Both the position numbers and the translations under genes were made by a program. A model generated the notes under the pieces. The model did no database searches. It was not told the DNA's origin and was given only the letters and a program-made list of their open reading frames with translations. Positions 56,009-64,000 of a stretch of DNA of 64,000 bases are shown here, piece after piece (the stretch's first letter is position 1; every line of letters begins with the position of its first letter). The stretch comes from Rosettibacter primus (GTDB lineage: Bacteria > Bacteroidota > Ignavibacteria > Ignavibacteriales > Melioribacteraceae). The stretch covers positions 62,001 through 126,000 of the forward strand of contig NZ_JAYKGK010000002.1 of NCBI RefSeq assembly GCF_036860675.1, written 5' to 3'.

Positions 56009-56542
56009 CTATGAATCAATTTGTATCTTAGAACCGCAGGCTATTGCATGAACAAGTTTTGCATATTTTTCCGGTGATATTGAAGGACCTTTTCTCTTAC
56101 AATACTTATTAAAAACATTTTTCAATTCTTCAGCAATTTCTTCTGCATATCTTCCTTCAATTTTATGGCGTGGTAAAAAATATACAAGTTCGCCATTGTT
56201 AAATAAAGCCATTGAAGGTGAAGAAGGCGGATATTGACTTAAATATTTTTCTCGAAGAAAATCTACTGCATCTCTATCCATCCCCGCAAAAACTGTAATA
56301 AATTTATCTGGAATTGTATTATGCTGTAAAGCAAGTGTAACAGCAGGACGTGCACTGCCTGCAGCACAACCACAAACAGAATTTATAACTACAAAAACAG
56401 TTTCACCATTTTTTTGTGATAATACATCTTCAACTTCCTGCGGAGTTTTTGTTTCTTGAAAGCCGACATAAATTAATTCATCCCGCATTGGTTGAACAGC
56501 TTCTGGATCATACAATGGTGGTTTCATATTTATTTCAAACAT
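56009..56542 (-). CDS. BrxA/BrxB-family bacilliredoxin
   Basis: 177 aa thioredoxin-fold protein with CGC (Cys57-Gly-Cys59) in INSVCGCAAGSARP, the signature of YphP/YqiW bacilliredoxins that reduce protein mixed disulfides. Bacillus proteins are about 144 aa; this one has a C-terminal extension (from about 145: KRKGPSISPEKYAKLVHAI) with one more Cys. It sits between the SufT-like gene and rrf2. A role in thiol or persulfide handling during Fe-S assembly is plausible but inferred from position only. AAAGGGAAT precedes the ATG. Confidence 0.85.
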   Translation of the reverse strand: MFEINMKPPLYDPEAVQPMRDELIYVGFQETKTPQEVEDVLSQKNGETVFVVINSVCGCAAGSARPAVTLALQHNTIPDKFITVFAGMDRDAVDFLREKYLSQYPPSSPSMALFNNGELVYFLPRHKIEGRYAEEIAEELKNVFNKYCKRKGPSISPEKYAKLVHAIACGSKIQIDS

Positions 56543-56562
56543 GATATTCCCTTTCTTATTGT

Positions 56563-56877
56563 TTATAGAAACCCTAATTCAAACTTTGCTTCTTCACTCA
56601 TTTTATCCATAGACCACGGTGGTTCCCAGACTAAATCAATATAAACATCTTTCACACCTTTAACACTTTGTACTTTATGTTTTACTTCTGGAGGTAAACT
56701 TTCTGCAACTGGACAATGCGGCGAAGTCAATGTCATCTTAATGTAAACATTTCCTTCATCATCAATCTTTAACTCGTATATCAATCCTAATTCCCATATA
56801 TCAACTGGAATTTCAGGATCATAGCATGTTTTTAAAACTGCAATAATATCTTGTTCAAGTTTTCCTTTATCAATCAT
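56563..56877 (-). CDS. sufT: SufT/MIP18 (DUF59) family Fe-S assembly factor
   Basis: 104 aa. DUF59 signature CYDPEIPVDIWELGLIYEL, with the conserved MTLTSPHCPVAESLP Cys region and WEPPWSMDKMS end. Such proteins help mature Fe-S proteins and are often encoded in suf operons, as here directly after sufS (3-base gap). Paralogues such as PaaD also carry this domain, but the context points to SufT. Confidence 0.88.
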   Translation of the reverse strand: MIDKGKLEQDIIAVLKTCYDPEIPVDIWELGLIYELKIDDEGNVYIKMTLTSPHCPVAESLPPEVKHKVQSVKGVKDVYIDLVWEPPWSMDKMSEEAKFELGFL

Positions 56878-56880
56878 AAT

Positions 56881-58131
56881 TTATGCAAACATTTGTTTTA
56901 CTTTTTTCAAACTTTCTACAAATTTATCAATCTCTTCCTTTGTATTATAAAAAGAAAATGATGCTCTTGCAGTTGCAGGAATATTAAATCTTTTCATGAT
57001 AGGTTGAGTGCAATGATGCCCGGTTCTGATTGCAATACCATCAGTATCGATAATTGTTCCAATATCATAAGGATGAATCCCATCAATTATAAATGAAATT
57101 ACAGATGCTTTATTTTTTGCAGTCCCAATTATATGCAAACCTTCTACTTCAGATAATTTTTGAGTAGCATATTCAAGTAATGAATTTTCATAAGCAATTA
57201 ATTCACTTCTATCGAACTGATTTAAATAATCAATTGCAGCACCAAGTCCAATACCACCTGCAATGTTTGGGGTTCCGGCTTCGAACTTGCGAGGTATATC
57301 TTCAAAAGTAGTTTTTTCAAAAGTTACTGTACGAATCATATCACCACCGCCTTGATAAGGAGGCATCATTTCGAGATATTCTGTTTTACCGTATAAAACA
57401 CCAATACCAGTTGGACCAAAAACTTTATGTCCTGAAAAAACATAAAAATCTGCATCAAGTTCTTGAACATCAATTTTTAAATGCGACATAGCCTGTGCAC
57501 CGTCAATTAAAACTGGAATGTTATGTGAATGAGCAATTTTAATAATTTCTTTTACTGGATTTATGGTTCCGAGAGTATTAGAAATATGAACAACTGAAAC
57601 AAGTTTTGTTTTTTCTGTTATTAATTTTTTGAAAGCATCTAAATCAAGTTCGCCAGCATCATTAATTGGAATAACTTTCAATTGAATATTTTTTCTGTCT
57701 CTTATTAATTGCCAAGGAACAATATTCGAGTGATGTTCCATATTTGATATTATAATTTCATCTCCTTCTTTGAAATATTTTGTCCTGCAAAGAGTAGAAG
57801 CGACAAGATTGATTGCTTCTGTGGTTCCTCTTACAAATATAATTTCAGAAGCACTAATTGCATTAATAAATTCTTTTACTTTTAATCGAGCATTTTCATA
57901 TTGTTCTGTTGCAAGCTCACTTAAGAAATATAATCCTCTATGAATATTTGCATTATCATAAGTATAATAGTGAGTAATTGCATCAATTACAGTTTGTGGT
58001 TTTTGAGTAGTTGCAGCATTATCGAGATAGATTAGAGGTTTTCCATTGACCAATCTTTTTAGAATTGGAAAATCGTTGCGAACTTCCTCGACATTAAATT
58101 TTCTTTTTACTTCTGTAATAGAATTAATCAC
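56881..58131 (-). CDS. sufS: Cysteine desulfurase SufS
   Basis: 416 aa PLP enzyme supplying persulfide sulfur for Fe-S clusters. The PLP lysine is in FSGHKVFGPTGIGVLYG and the catalytic Cys374 in RTGHHCTQPIM, the group II (SufS) pattern. The start is GTG at 58131 after AGGTGA. Neither SufE nor SufU, the usual sulfur acceptors for SufS, is encoded in the window. Confidence 0.95.
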   Translation of the reverse strand: MINSITEVKRKFNVEEVRNDFPILKRLVNGKPLIYLDNAATTQKPQTVIDAITHYYTYDNANIHRGLYFLSELATEQYENARLKVKEFINAISASEIIFVRGTTEAINLVASTLCRTKYFKEGDEIIISNMEHHSNIVPWQLIRDRKNIQLKVIPINDAGELDLDAFKKLITEKTKLVSVVHISNTLGTINPVKEIIKIAHSHNIPVLIDGAQAMSHLKIDVQELDADFYVFSGHKVFGPTGIGVLYGKTEYLEMMPPYQGGGDMIRTVTFEKTTFEDIPRKFEAGTPNIAGGIGLGAAIDYLNQFDRSELIAYENSLLEYATQKLSEVEGLHIIGTAKNKASVISFIIDGIHPYDIGTIIDTDGIAIRTGHHCTQPIMKRFNIPATARASFSFYNTKEEIDKFVESLKKVKQMFA

Positions 58132-58159
58132 AATTCACCTAAAATTTTTTCAGAAGAAT

Positions 58160-59506
58160 TTATTGATTTTGAATTTCTACACGATGCAAATGTTCAAATA
58201 TCATATGATTAATCTGCTCTCGCAGTTCTTCAATCTTAATCATTTCAACAACATCATAAGCAAAAGCTCTGATTAAAATTGATTTGGCAAGTTCTTGTGG
58301 AACACCGCGGGAACGAATGTAAAATTCTGCTTCTTCATCAAGATGACCCACAGTTGCTCCATGAGTACATTTTACATCATCTGCAAAAATTTCGAGTTGT
58401 GGTTTTGTATCAACTCTTGAGCTGCCTGAAAGCAGAATTGATTTATTCTGTTGATATGCATTTGTCTTTTGTGCATTTGGTCTTACAATTATCTTTCCAT
58501 TAAAAACACCACGAGCATTATCATCTAGAATACCTTTGTATAGTTCATTACTCATACAATTTGGCTTAGCATGGTCAACAAATGTATGATTGTCTATATG
58601 CTGTTTCCCTTTTGCAAGATACAATCCATAATAATGTGTTTCGTTGTATTCACCATTTAGATATGAGTTAATATCATTCCGCACAAGGTTTCCACCAAAA
58701 CTCAAATTAAATTGATTGAATATGCTGTTATTCTTTTGAACAGCATGAATTTTTTCGATATGAAAAGAATCATCTTTTTCATCTTGAATTTTGTAATAAT
58801 CAACGGCAGCATAATCATCAATTAAAACTTCTGTAACAGAATTTGTAAAATATCTGAAATTACCAAATCCTTTATAGTTCATAATTATGCTTAATTGAGA
58901 ATTCTTACCTGCAATAATTAGATTTTTAGGAGAAGAAAGAATTTGGTTTTCAGTATTTCCATTCAAAAACAAAATCTGAATTGGTTTATCAACAACTACT
59001 TTCTCATCAGTCAATATTACAATACCATCCAATGCATAAATATTATTTAGTGCATTAAAGATATTATCAATATTCGAAATTTTATTAAGATAATTTTTTA
59101 ATAATTCGGTATTCTCATTAACTAATTTATTAAGACTCCCAACAATCACGCCTTTGGGAAGATTATCCAAATCGCTCAATTCTTCAACAAAAATTCCATT
59201 GATAAATGTTGCAAGATAAAAATCGAATCCAGTAAATAAATATTTTTTTATGTCATCAATTGTTAAAGTAGGATTCTTCAAAAAAACAGATGGAACAAAA
59301 TTTTGTTCGAGAATTGGAGAAACATCGGTGTATTTCCATTCCTCATCTTTTCTTGTAGGAAAATTTAATTCTCTAAATCTTCTAACTGCTTCTTCTCTAA
59401 ATTCGTTAAAAAATTTATTTTGTTTGCCATTCAATTTTTTCAACATAATATCAAGATTAGAGAGATACCAATCTTTAGTTTTATTACGTATGCTAATTTG
59501 ATTCAT
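58160..59506 (-). CDS. sufD: Fe-S cluster assembly scaffold subunit SufD
   Basis: 448 aa. Partner of SufB in the SufBC2D scaffold. The C-terminal beta-helix carries the conserved CTHGATVGHLDEEAEFYIRS block (position of the SufD histidine) and SRGVPQELAKSILIRAFA. ATG at 59506 (MNQISIRNKT) has GAGG about 9 bases upstream; a TTG at 59524 would add six residues and is less likely. It starts 18 bases after sufC. Confidence 0.94.
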   Translation of the reverse strand: MNQISIRNKTKDWYLSNLDIMLKKLNGKQNKFFNEFREEAVRRFRELNFPTRKDEEWKYTDVSPILEQNFVPSVFLKNPTLTIDDIKKYLFTGFDFYLATFINGIFVEELSDLDNLPKGVIVGSLNKLVNENTELLKNYLNKISNIDNIFNALNNIYALDGIVILTDEKVVVDKPIQILFLNGNTENQILSSPKNLIIAGKNSQLSIIMNYKGFGNFRYFTNSVTEVLIDDYAAVDYYKIQDEKDDSFHIEKIHAVQKNNSIFNQFNLSFGGNLVRNDINSYLNGEYNETHYYGLYLAKGKQHIDNHTFVDHAKPNCMSNELYKGILDDNARGVFNGKIIVRPNAQKTNAYQQNKSILLSGSSRVDTKPQLEIFADDVKCTHGATVGHLDEEAEFYIRSRGVPQELAKSILIRAFAYDVVEMIKIEELREQINHMIFEHLHRVEIQNQ

Positions 59507-59524
59507 AAATTCATTCCTCTTCAA

Positions 59525-60289
59525 TTAAGCTTTTTGTGTTTCAAGTTCTTCTGAATTAATCCAATCATAACCTTTTTCTTCGAGCAATAATGCTAATTCT
59601 TTTCCACCCGATTTTACAATTTTACCTTTTGACAAAACATGAACATAATCCGGCACAATATAATTAAGTAATCTTTGATAATGAGTTACAACAATTACTG
59701 CATTTTGTTCATTGTGAAATATATTTACTCCATTAGAAACAATTTTAAGTGCATCAATATCAAGACCCGAGTCGGTTTCATCAAGTATAGCAAGTTTTGG
59801 ATTCAACATAAGAAGCTGAAAAATTTCATTTCGTTTTTTCTCGCCGCCGGAAAATCCAACATTAACAGACCTGCTGATTAATGTATCATCCATGCCAAGT
59901 ATTTTTGATTTTTCTTTCATCAAGTCCAAAAATTTTTTTGGAGTTAGTTCCGGCTGTCCAAGGTGTTTTCGCTTTTCATTAATTGCTGTTTTCAAAAATG
60001 TTGCATTGGTAACTCCTGGAATTTCAATTGGATATTGAAAAGCTAAGAATACACCTTCGCGAGCTCTTTCTTCTGGTTCCATTTCAAGTAAATTTTTTCC
60101 TTCGAACCAGATTTCTCCTTCGGTTACTTCATAACTTTTATTTCCTGCAAGAACATTTGCAAGAGTACTTTTGCCGGAACCATTCGGTCCCATGATTGCA
60201 TGTATTTCTCCGGCTTTTACTTCAAGGTTTATTCCTCTAAGTATTTCTTTTCCTTCAACATTAGCATGTAAGTTTTTTATTACTAACAT
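59525..60289 (-). CDS. sufC: Fe-S cluster assembly ATPase SufC
   Basis: 254 aa ABC-type ATPase driving the SufBCD scaffold. Walker A GPNGSGKS (34-41), a Q-loop AFQYPIEIPG that is characteristic of SufC, signature FSGGEKKRNEI and Walker B LAILDETDSGLD. AAGGAAT stands before the ATG. Located between sufB and sufD in the standard order. Confidence 0.97.
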   Translation of the reverse strand: MLVIKNLHANVEGKEILRGINLEVKAGEIHAIMGPNGSGKSTLANVLAGNKSYEVTEGEIWFEGKNLLEMEPEERAREGVFLAFQYPIEIPGVTNATFLKTAINEKRKHLGQPELTPKKFLDLMKEKSKILGMDDTLISRSVNVGFSGGEKKRNEIFQLLMLNPKLAILDETDSGLDIDALKIVSNGVNIFHNEQNAVIVVTHYQRLLNYIVPDYVHVLSKGKIVKSGGKELALLLEEKGYDWINSEELETQKA

Positions 60290-60319
60290 TTTATTCCTTC
60301 TTTTTTGTTATAAAATTTT

Positions 60320-61807
60320 TTATCCAACACTTCCTTCAAGACTTATTGCAAGAAGTTTTTGTGCTTCTACTGCAAATTCCATTGGAAGTTCTTTAAATAC
60401 TTCTTTACAAAATCCATTGACAATCATATTAACTGCATCTTCAGTAGAAATTCCTCTCTGGTTCAAATAAAAAATCTGGTCTTCGCCAACTTTAGAAGTT
60501 GTGGCTTCGTGTTCAACTTTTGCCGTATCGTTTTCGACTTCAATGTAAGGAAATGTATTTGCACTGCATTTATCACCCATAAGCATTGAATCGCATTGAG
60601 TAAAATTACGAGCTCCAATTGCATTTCGTCCTACTTTCACTAATCCACGATAAGAATTTTTACTTCTGCCTGCAGAAATTCCTTTAGAAACAACAGTGCT
60701 TTTAGTGTACTTACCGAGGTGAATCATTTTTGTGCCAGTATCAGCTTGCTGATAATTATTTGTTACAGCAACAGAATAAAATTCGCCTACTGAATAATCT
60801 CCCTGCAAAATACAACTTGGATATTTCCATGTAATTGCAGAACCAGTTTCGACTTGAGTCCATGAAATTTTGGAATGTTTTCCTCTGCAAGCTCCTCTTT
60901 TAGTAACGAAATTATAAATTCCGCCTTTTCCTTCTTTATCACCTGGATACCAATTTTGAACTGTGGAATATTTTATTTCGGCATAATCGAGAGCAATCAA
61001 TTCAACCACAGCTGCATGTAACTGATTATTATCTCGAATTGGTGCTGTGCATCCTTCGAGGTAACTAACATAAGAACCTTCATCGGCAATAATGAGAGTT
61101 CTTTCAAATTGACCTGTTTCCTGAGCATTAATTCTAAAATATGTAGAAAGTTCCATCGGACAACGAACACCCTTCGGTATGTAAACAAATGAACCATCAC
61201 TAAATACTGCGGAGTTTAATGCAGCATAAAAATTATCTGTGTAAGGAACTACTGAGCCTAAATATTTTTTCACTAAATCAGGATGTTCTCTTATAGCTTC
61301 TGAAATAGAACAAAAAATTATTCCTTTTTCTTTCAAAGTTTCCTTAAATGTTGTTGCAACAGAAACAGAATCAAATACAGCATCAACAGCAACTCCTGCT
61401 AAAACTTTTTGTTCTTCGAGAGGAATTCCTAATTTTTCAAATGTTCTGAGTAATTCAGGGTCAACTTCGTCAAGACTCTTTTTTTGAGGTCTTTTCTTTG
61501 GAGCCGAGTAATAACTTATATCCTGAAAATCTATTGGCGGATAAGTAACATTAGGCCATTTCGGTTCTTCCATTTTTTGCCAATATCGAAATGCTTTGAG
61601 ACGCCATTCAGTCATCCATTCAGGTTCACCTTTTTTAGAGGAAATTAATCTGATAATATCTTCATTCAAACCCTTTGGAGCAATTTCAGATTCTATATCA
61701 GTAACAAATCCCCATTTGTATTCTGATTTAGTTAAATCATCAAGAACTTTCATATCATCAGAAATTTCTTCTTTTGGCTTATTTATGTTTTCTTTCAATT
61801 CATTCAT
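60320..61807 (-). CDS. sufB: Fe-S cluster assembly scaffold subunit SufB
   Basis: 495 aa scaffold protein on which the nascent Fe-S cluster is built. Typical blocks include YIPKGVRCPMELSTYFRIN, EGCTAPIRDNNQLHAAVVEL, and the C-terminal VEHEATTSKVGEDQIFYLNQ. AAAGGAAG precedes the ATG. First gene of sufB-C-D-S-T-brx-rrf2; a perfect palindrome overlaps its putative promoter 38-65 bases upstream. Confidence 0.97.
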   Translation of the reverse strand: MNELKENINKPKEEISDDMKVLDDLTKSEYKWGFVTDIESEIAPKGLNEDIIRLISSKKGEPEWMTEWRLKAFRYWQKMEEPKWPNVTYPPIDFQDISYYSAPKKRPQKKSLDEVDPELLRTFEKLGIPLEEQKVLAGVAVDAVFDSVSVATTFKETLKEKGIIFCSISEAIREHPDLVKKYLGSVVPYTDNFYAALNSAVFSDGSFVYIPKGVRCPMELSTYFRINAQETGQFERTLIIADEGSYVSYLEGCTAPIRDNNQLHAAVVELIALDYAEIKYSTVQNWYPGDKEGKGGIYNFVTKRGACRGKHSKISWTQVETGSAITWKYPSCILQGDYSVGEFYSVAVTNNYQQADTGTKMIHLGKYTKSTVVSKGISAGRSKNSYRGLVKVGRNAIGARNFTQCDSMLMGDKCSANTFPYIEVENDTAKVEHEATTSKVGEDQIFYLNQRGISTEDAVNMIVNGFCKEVFKELPMEFAVEAQKLLAISLEGSVG

Positions 61808-61837
61808 TTTTACTTCCTTTTAAGAATTGTTAATGTA

Positions 61838-61872
61838 AAACTATTGAATCTTGATTATTTTGTCAAGATTCA
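61838..61872 (-). promoter_or_regulatory. Putative suf promoter covered by a 10-bp perfect palindrome
   Basis: TGAATCTTGA (61845-61854) and TCAAGATTCA (61863-61872) form a perfect inverted repeat with an 8-base spacer. On the minus strand it contains TTGACA (61866-61861), 17 bases before TAGTTT (61843-61838), so the palindrome covers the -35 box and most of the spacer. This suits a repressor operator, the obvious candidate being the Rrf2 protein of the same operon. No T run follows on the minus strand, arguing against a simple terminator. The -10 match is weak. Confidence 0.5.
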
Positions 61873-61939
61873 TAATTGAAAACATATCTTTTATAAAAAT
61901 TGTTCATTATTTATAAATATTTTATCAAATAAATTAGTT

Positions 61940-62209
61940 CTAATTTTTTATAATAGAAATTATTCCCGATGTCGCAAAAGCTTCAAATATTTTCCAGCTG
62001 GACTCTTTTAATTTATTTTTGTTAAAAAGACTTCCTGACAAATATAAAAGCAGAAAAGAAATTAATGTTAAATATGGTTTGCCATAACAATGGGCTTTGC
62101 CTAAAATAAAATCGAATGTGCTATTATGTAATTTTAAGAATAAATTTCTAATTGGTTCGTCTATCAAAAAAATGAAAATTACATAATAATTGATGTTAAA
62201 AACATCCAT
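61940..62209 (-). pseudogene. Truncated PAP2-type phosphatase gene (N-terminal fragment)
   Basis: 89 codons resembling the N-terminal membrane part of PAP2 superfamily proteins: LIDEPIRNLFLKLHN, the KAHCYGKPYLTL stretch and EAFATSGIISIIKN. In intact relatives this last block is followed at once by the catalytic KxxxxxxRP motif; here a stop codon ends the frame at that point, and no remnant of the RP, SGH or SRxxxxxHxxxD motifs is found downstream before sufB. It is therefore probably a decayed gene. No ribosome binding site is visible. Confidence 0.55.
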
Positions 62210-62328
62210 GGATACTTTTTTATCAATATTTTTAGTGAAATAAAAAAATTTTTTACATCAATGATCAGATTATAAAAATTTTGTTCCATTGAAATAAATT
62301 TGTAAATAATTCAAGATACTTTCTAAAC

Positions 62329-62682
62329 TTATTTTGATGAACCAGTTACATATTTAATAATTTCAGCTTTTTCTATTGTAATTAATCCGCCGCATTTTGC
62401 TTCTTCAAATATGTCGTGAAGTATTGACAAAAATTTTTCTACTTTTTCTTCTTCGTCAACTATTTCAATTACTATTGGCATATCTTCAGAAAGTCTTAAA
62501 ATTTTTGAAGTATGAATTCGACTTGCTTTTCCAAATCCCATAATTCCTTTAAAAACTGTAGCTCCAGCCAATCCAGCTTTTCTTGCTTCTAAAACAATTT
62601 TTTCATAAACCGGCATGTGATGAAGTATGTCGTCTTCACCAACAAATATGCGGACTAATTTTGCCTCCCCTTTAATTTCCAT
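62329..62682 (-). CDS. DUF190 protein paired with the fluoride channel
   Basis: 117 aa, PII-like DUF190 family: GEAKLVRIFVGEDDILHHMPVYE, the GLAGATVFKGIMGFG motif and VIEIVDEEEKVEKFL. DUF190 genes regularly neighbour crcB and probably modulate or accompany fluoride export, but the mechanism is not established. It starts just after the crcB stop with GGAGAAT inside the crcB end as ribosome binding site, so both share one riboswitch-controlled message. Confidence 0.9.
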   Translation of the reverse strand: MEIKGEAKLVRIFVGEDDILHHMPVYEKIVLEARKAGLAGATVFKGIMGFGKASRIHTSKILRLSEDMPIVIEIVDEEEKVEKFLSILHDIFEEAKCGGLITIEKAEIIKYVTGSSK

Positions 62683-62683
62683 A

Positions 62684-63067
62684 TTATTCTCCAGAAATTA
62701 TTTTAGAAAGTTTATATGAAACAAAAAGTACAAAAAGAGTAAGGAGAAGATTTAATAGAATATTTAATCCAGCATAGTAATATTCTCTTTCTTTTAGAAA
62801 GTTAATTGTTTCATAAGAAAAAGTAGAAAATGTAGTTAATCCACCACAAAATCCAATTGTTAAAAATAATCTTAATTGAGTGCTGATTAATTCATTGGCA
62901 TCAAGATAATACATGACAATACCAATTATAAAACTTCCCAAAACATTAACTGACAATGTCCCATACGGAAAAGTTGGAGGCAGAAATTTATAGACAAAAC
63001 CGGAAAGCCAATATCTAAGTACTCCTCCGATTCCTGCACCGATAAATACAATTATATAGTTCTGCAT
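62684..63067 (-). CDS. crcB: Fluoride-specific ion channel (Fluc/CrcB)
   Basis: 127 aa with four membrane helices; Fluc channels are antiparallel dimers that let fluoride leave the cell. Family marks are GAGIGGVLRYWLSG, FPYGTLSVNVLGSFIIG with the pore Asn, and GFCGGLTTFSTFSYE with the central Na+ and phenylalanine-box residues. A single gene implies a homodimer. It is preceded by a fluoride riboswitch and followed by DUF190. Confidence 0.96.
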   Translation of the reverse strand: MQNYIIVFIGAGIGGVLRYWLSGFVYKFLPPTFPYGTLSVNVLGSFIIGIVMYYLDANELISTQLRLFLTIGFCGGLTTFSTFSYETINFLKEREYYYAGLNILLNLLLTLFVLFVSYKLSKIISGE

Positions 63068-63097
63068 TATTTACCCAAATTGATTATTGTTTCTAAA

Positions 63098-63165
63098 GGT
63101 AGGAGTTATCAGTCCGATAGGTTTAATTTGGACATTTTATTACAGGCTAACTCCATAGCCCTATG
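63098..63165 (-). ncRNA. Fluoride riboswitch (crcB motif) upstream of crcB
   Basis: The minus-strand RNA contains the conserved ends of the crcB motif: GGGCUAUGGAGUUAGCC (stem GGCU/AGCC around UAUGGAGU) and, after a stem GUCC/GGAC, CUGAUAACUCCUACC. The same elements occur in the known B. cereus aptamer (GGCGAUGGAGUUCGCC, UAAUGACUCCUACC). GGAGU can pair with ACUCC to form the pseudoknot. The aptamer ends 31 bases before the crcB ATG. No terminator stem follows, but the end UACC can pair with GGUA beside the crcB start, so translational control is likely. Confidence 0.85.
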
Positions 63166-63204
63166 CAAAATTACAAAAGAAATTATTTTAAATAAAGTTT
63201 GTAA

Positions 63205-64000
63205 TTATATTCTAACCGTATTTCTTAAAAAATTTTTTACTCTTCTAAAAATTGAATATTCATGTAACAATTCTTTTACTTCATTTAATTTTTTTTCTGC
63301 TGCTTTTACACCAGCTTCAATAATTTCTTTTGCTTTATCGAAATCTGTCCATGAGTAATTCATGACATCAGGATAAATAATTAAATCTGCTTCTTTTAAT
63401 TTCATCATTGATAAATGATATGAAGTAATATCTTCAGTCCGATATAATATATCAATTAAATTTTTGGGCGGTTCAATTATATTTAATGTTTTTGAAACAT
63501 TAACAGCCACAACCTTTGATGCACCAATTTGTCGAACTTTAGATGCAGGAACATTTTCCGAAGTATAACCATCAATTAGTAAATACCCATTTAATTTAAC
63601 CGGCGGGAAAATACCGGGAATTGCAGAACTTGCACGCAATACATCCCTCAGATTTCCCTTAACAAAATTTATTTCTTCGCCTGTAATTAAATCTGTTGAA
63701 ATTGCTGAAAATTTTATTTTAAGATTATCCAATGAAATATCTGGAAGCAAATCATAAATTTTTTTTGTTGTTTCCTCATCAAAATATGATAAAGTTGTTA
63801 ATGATTTAATTGCTTGCAATCTGAGTTCAATATAATCAAGAAATTTATTGAAATAATTTTTATCTGCATTTTTTGAATTCTCATTTAGCTTTTCAATTCC
63901 AAGTTCTTTGAACTTTGGATGTTTCATAGCATTTAGAATAAATTCTTCCACATCTTTTGCATTTCCAAAGTATGCATATAGGCCACCAACAATCGCACCC
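63205..64000 (-). CDS. Patatin-like phospholipase, C-terminal part (5' end beyond the window)
   Basis: The frame is open to the window edge. The codons before 63951 read GAIVGGLYAYFGNAKD, the stretch that follows the GxSxG nucleophile motif in patatins, so the nucleophile itself lies just outside. Present are the family's LRASSAIPGIFPPV block and the catalytic Asp in LIDGYTSENVP. Bacterial patatin-like proteins are acyl hydrolases, often secreted or membrane-linked. The C-terminal 100 residues include a helical end without recognised domain. It stands upstream of the fluoride riboswitch on the same strand. Confidence 0.88.
   Translation of the reverse strand, partial: GAIVGGLYAYFGNAKDVEEFILNAMKHPKFKELGIEKLNENSKNADKNYFNKFLDYIELRLQAIKSLTTLSYFDEETTKKIYDLLPDISLDNLKIKFSAISTDLITGEEINFVKGNLRDVLRASSAIPGIFPPVKLNGYLLIDGYTSENVPASKVRQIGASKVVAVNVSKTLNIIEPPKNLIDILYRTEDITSYHLSMMKLKEADLIIYPDVMNYSWTDFDKAKEIIEAGVKAAEKKLNEVKELLHEYSIFRRVKNFLRNTVRI

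Noticed and set aside
63080..63358. Plus-strand 92-codon frame across the crcB leader
   Set aside because: It is antisense to the fluoride riboswitch and the patatin gene end, and the peptide resembles nothing recognisable.

Overview
The window is AT-rich DNA from a Gram-negative member of the Bacteroidota/Chlorobiota branch, most likely an Ignavibacteria-type organism. The basis is a SusC/SusD pair, an Oar-like TonB receptor, OmpA and YjbH-like outer-membrane proteins, a DUF4783 protein, a meso-DAP-type MurE and a bS22/mS38-like mini ribosomal protein. Many genes have clear purine-rich ribosome binding sites, unlike typical Bacteroidia. Species assignment is inference only. No CRISPR array, insertion sequence, prophage or plasmid gene was seen; most of the window is chromosomal core. 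Layout, left to right. (1) 1-5.7 kb, minus strand: division and cell-wall cluster mraZ-rsmH-ftsL-ftsI-murE-murF, with overlapping genes, one sigma70-like promoter and a three-repeat MraZ-type operator. (2) 5.7-7.5 kb: a gene-poor gap, tRNA-Thr, a 31-aa ribosomal protein, a zinc-ribbon/TPR protein and an HU/IHF gene. (3) 7.7-12 kb, plus strand: two related membrane-anchored Asn/Lys-rich proteins of unknown function, then an HMA-AraC regulator, a CopZ-like chaperone and the CopA Cu(I) ATPase. (4) 12-21.9 kb: an IMPDH/GMP-reductase relative without CBS domains, a lipoprotein amidase, an AddA-like helicase-nuclease with an Fe-S cysteine set, a giant NtrY-like histidine kinase and a DUF4783 protein. 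(5) 22-27 kb: an FnIII lipoprotein, the pyrR-pyrB-pyrC operon behind a convincing PyrR attenuator, OmpA and tRNA-Pro. (6) 27-46 kb: surface and envelope genes (Ig-like lipoprotein, YjbH-like barrel, Oar-like and SusC/SusD receptors, nucleotide pyrophosphatase, M16 protease pair), with YajQ, TruA, an SDR and small membrane proteins. (7) 46-55 kb, minus strand: mtaB, rpsA, cmk and a coupled vitamin B5/CoA operon panB-panC-coaBC-coaX-panD. (8) 55-62 kb, minus strand: the suf Fe-S assembly operon sufB-C-D-S, a SufT/DUF59 protein, a bacilliredoxin and an Rrf2 regulator, with a palindrome over the putative suf promoter. (9) 62-64 kb: a truncated PAP2 gene, a fluoride-export unit (fluoride riboswitch, crcB, DUF190) and the 3' part of a patatin-like gene. 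The strongest non-coding findings are the PyrR attenuator, the fluoride riboswitch, the MraZ box array and the suf operator-like palindrome. The most interesting unexplained genes are the two Asn-rich membrane paralogues beside the copper module.
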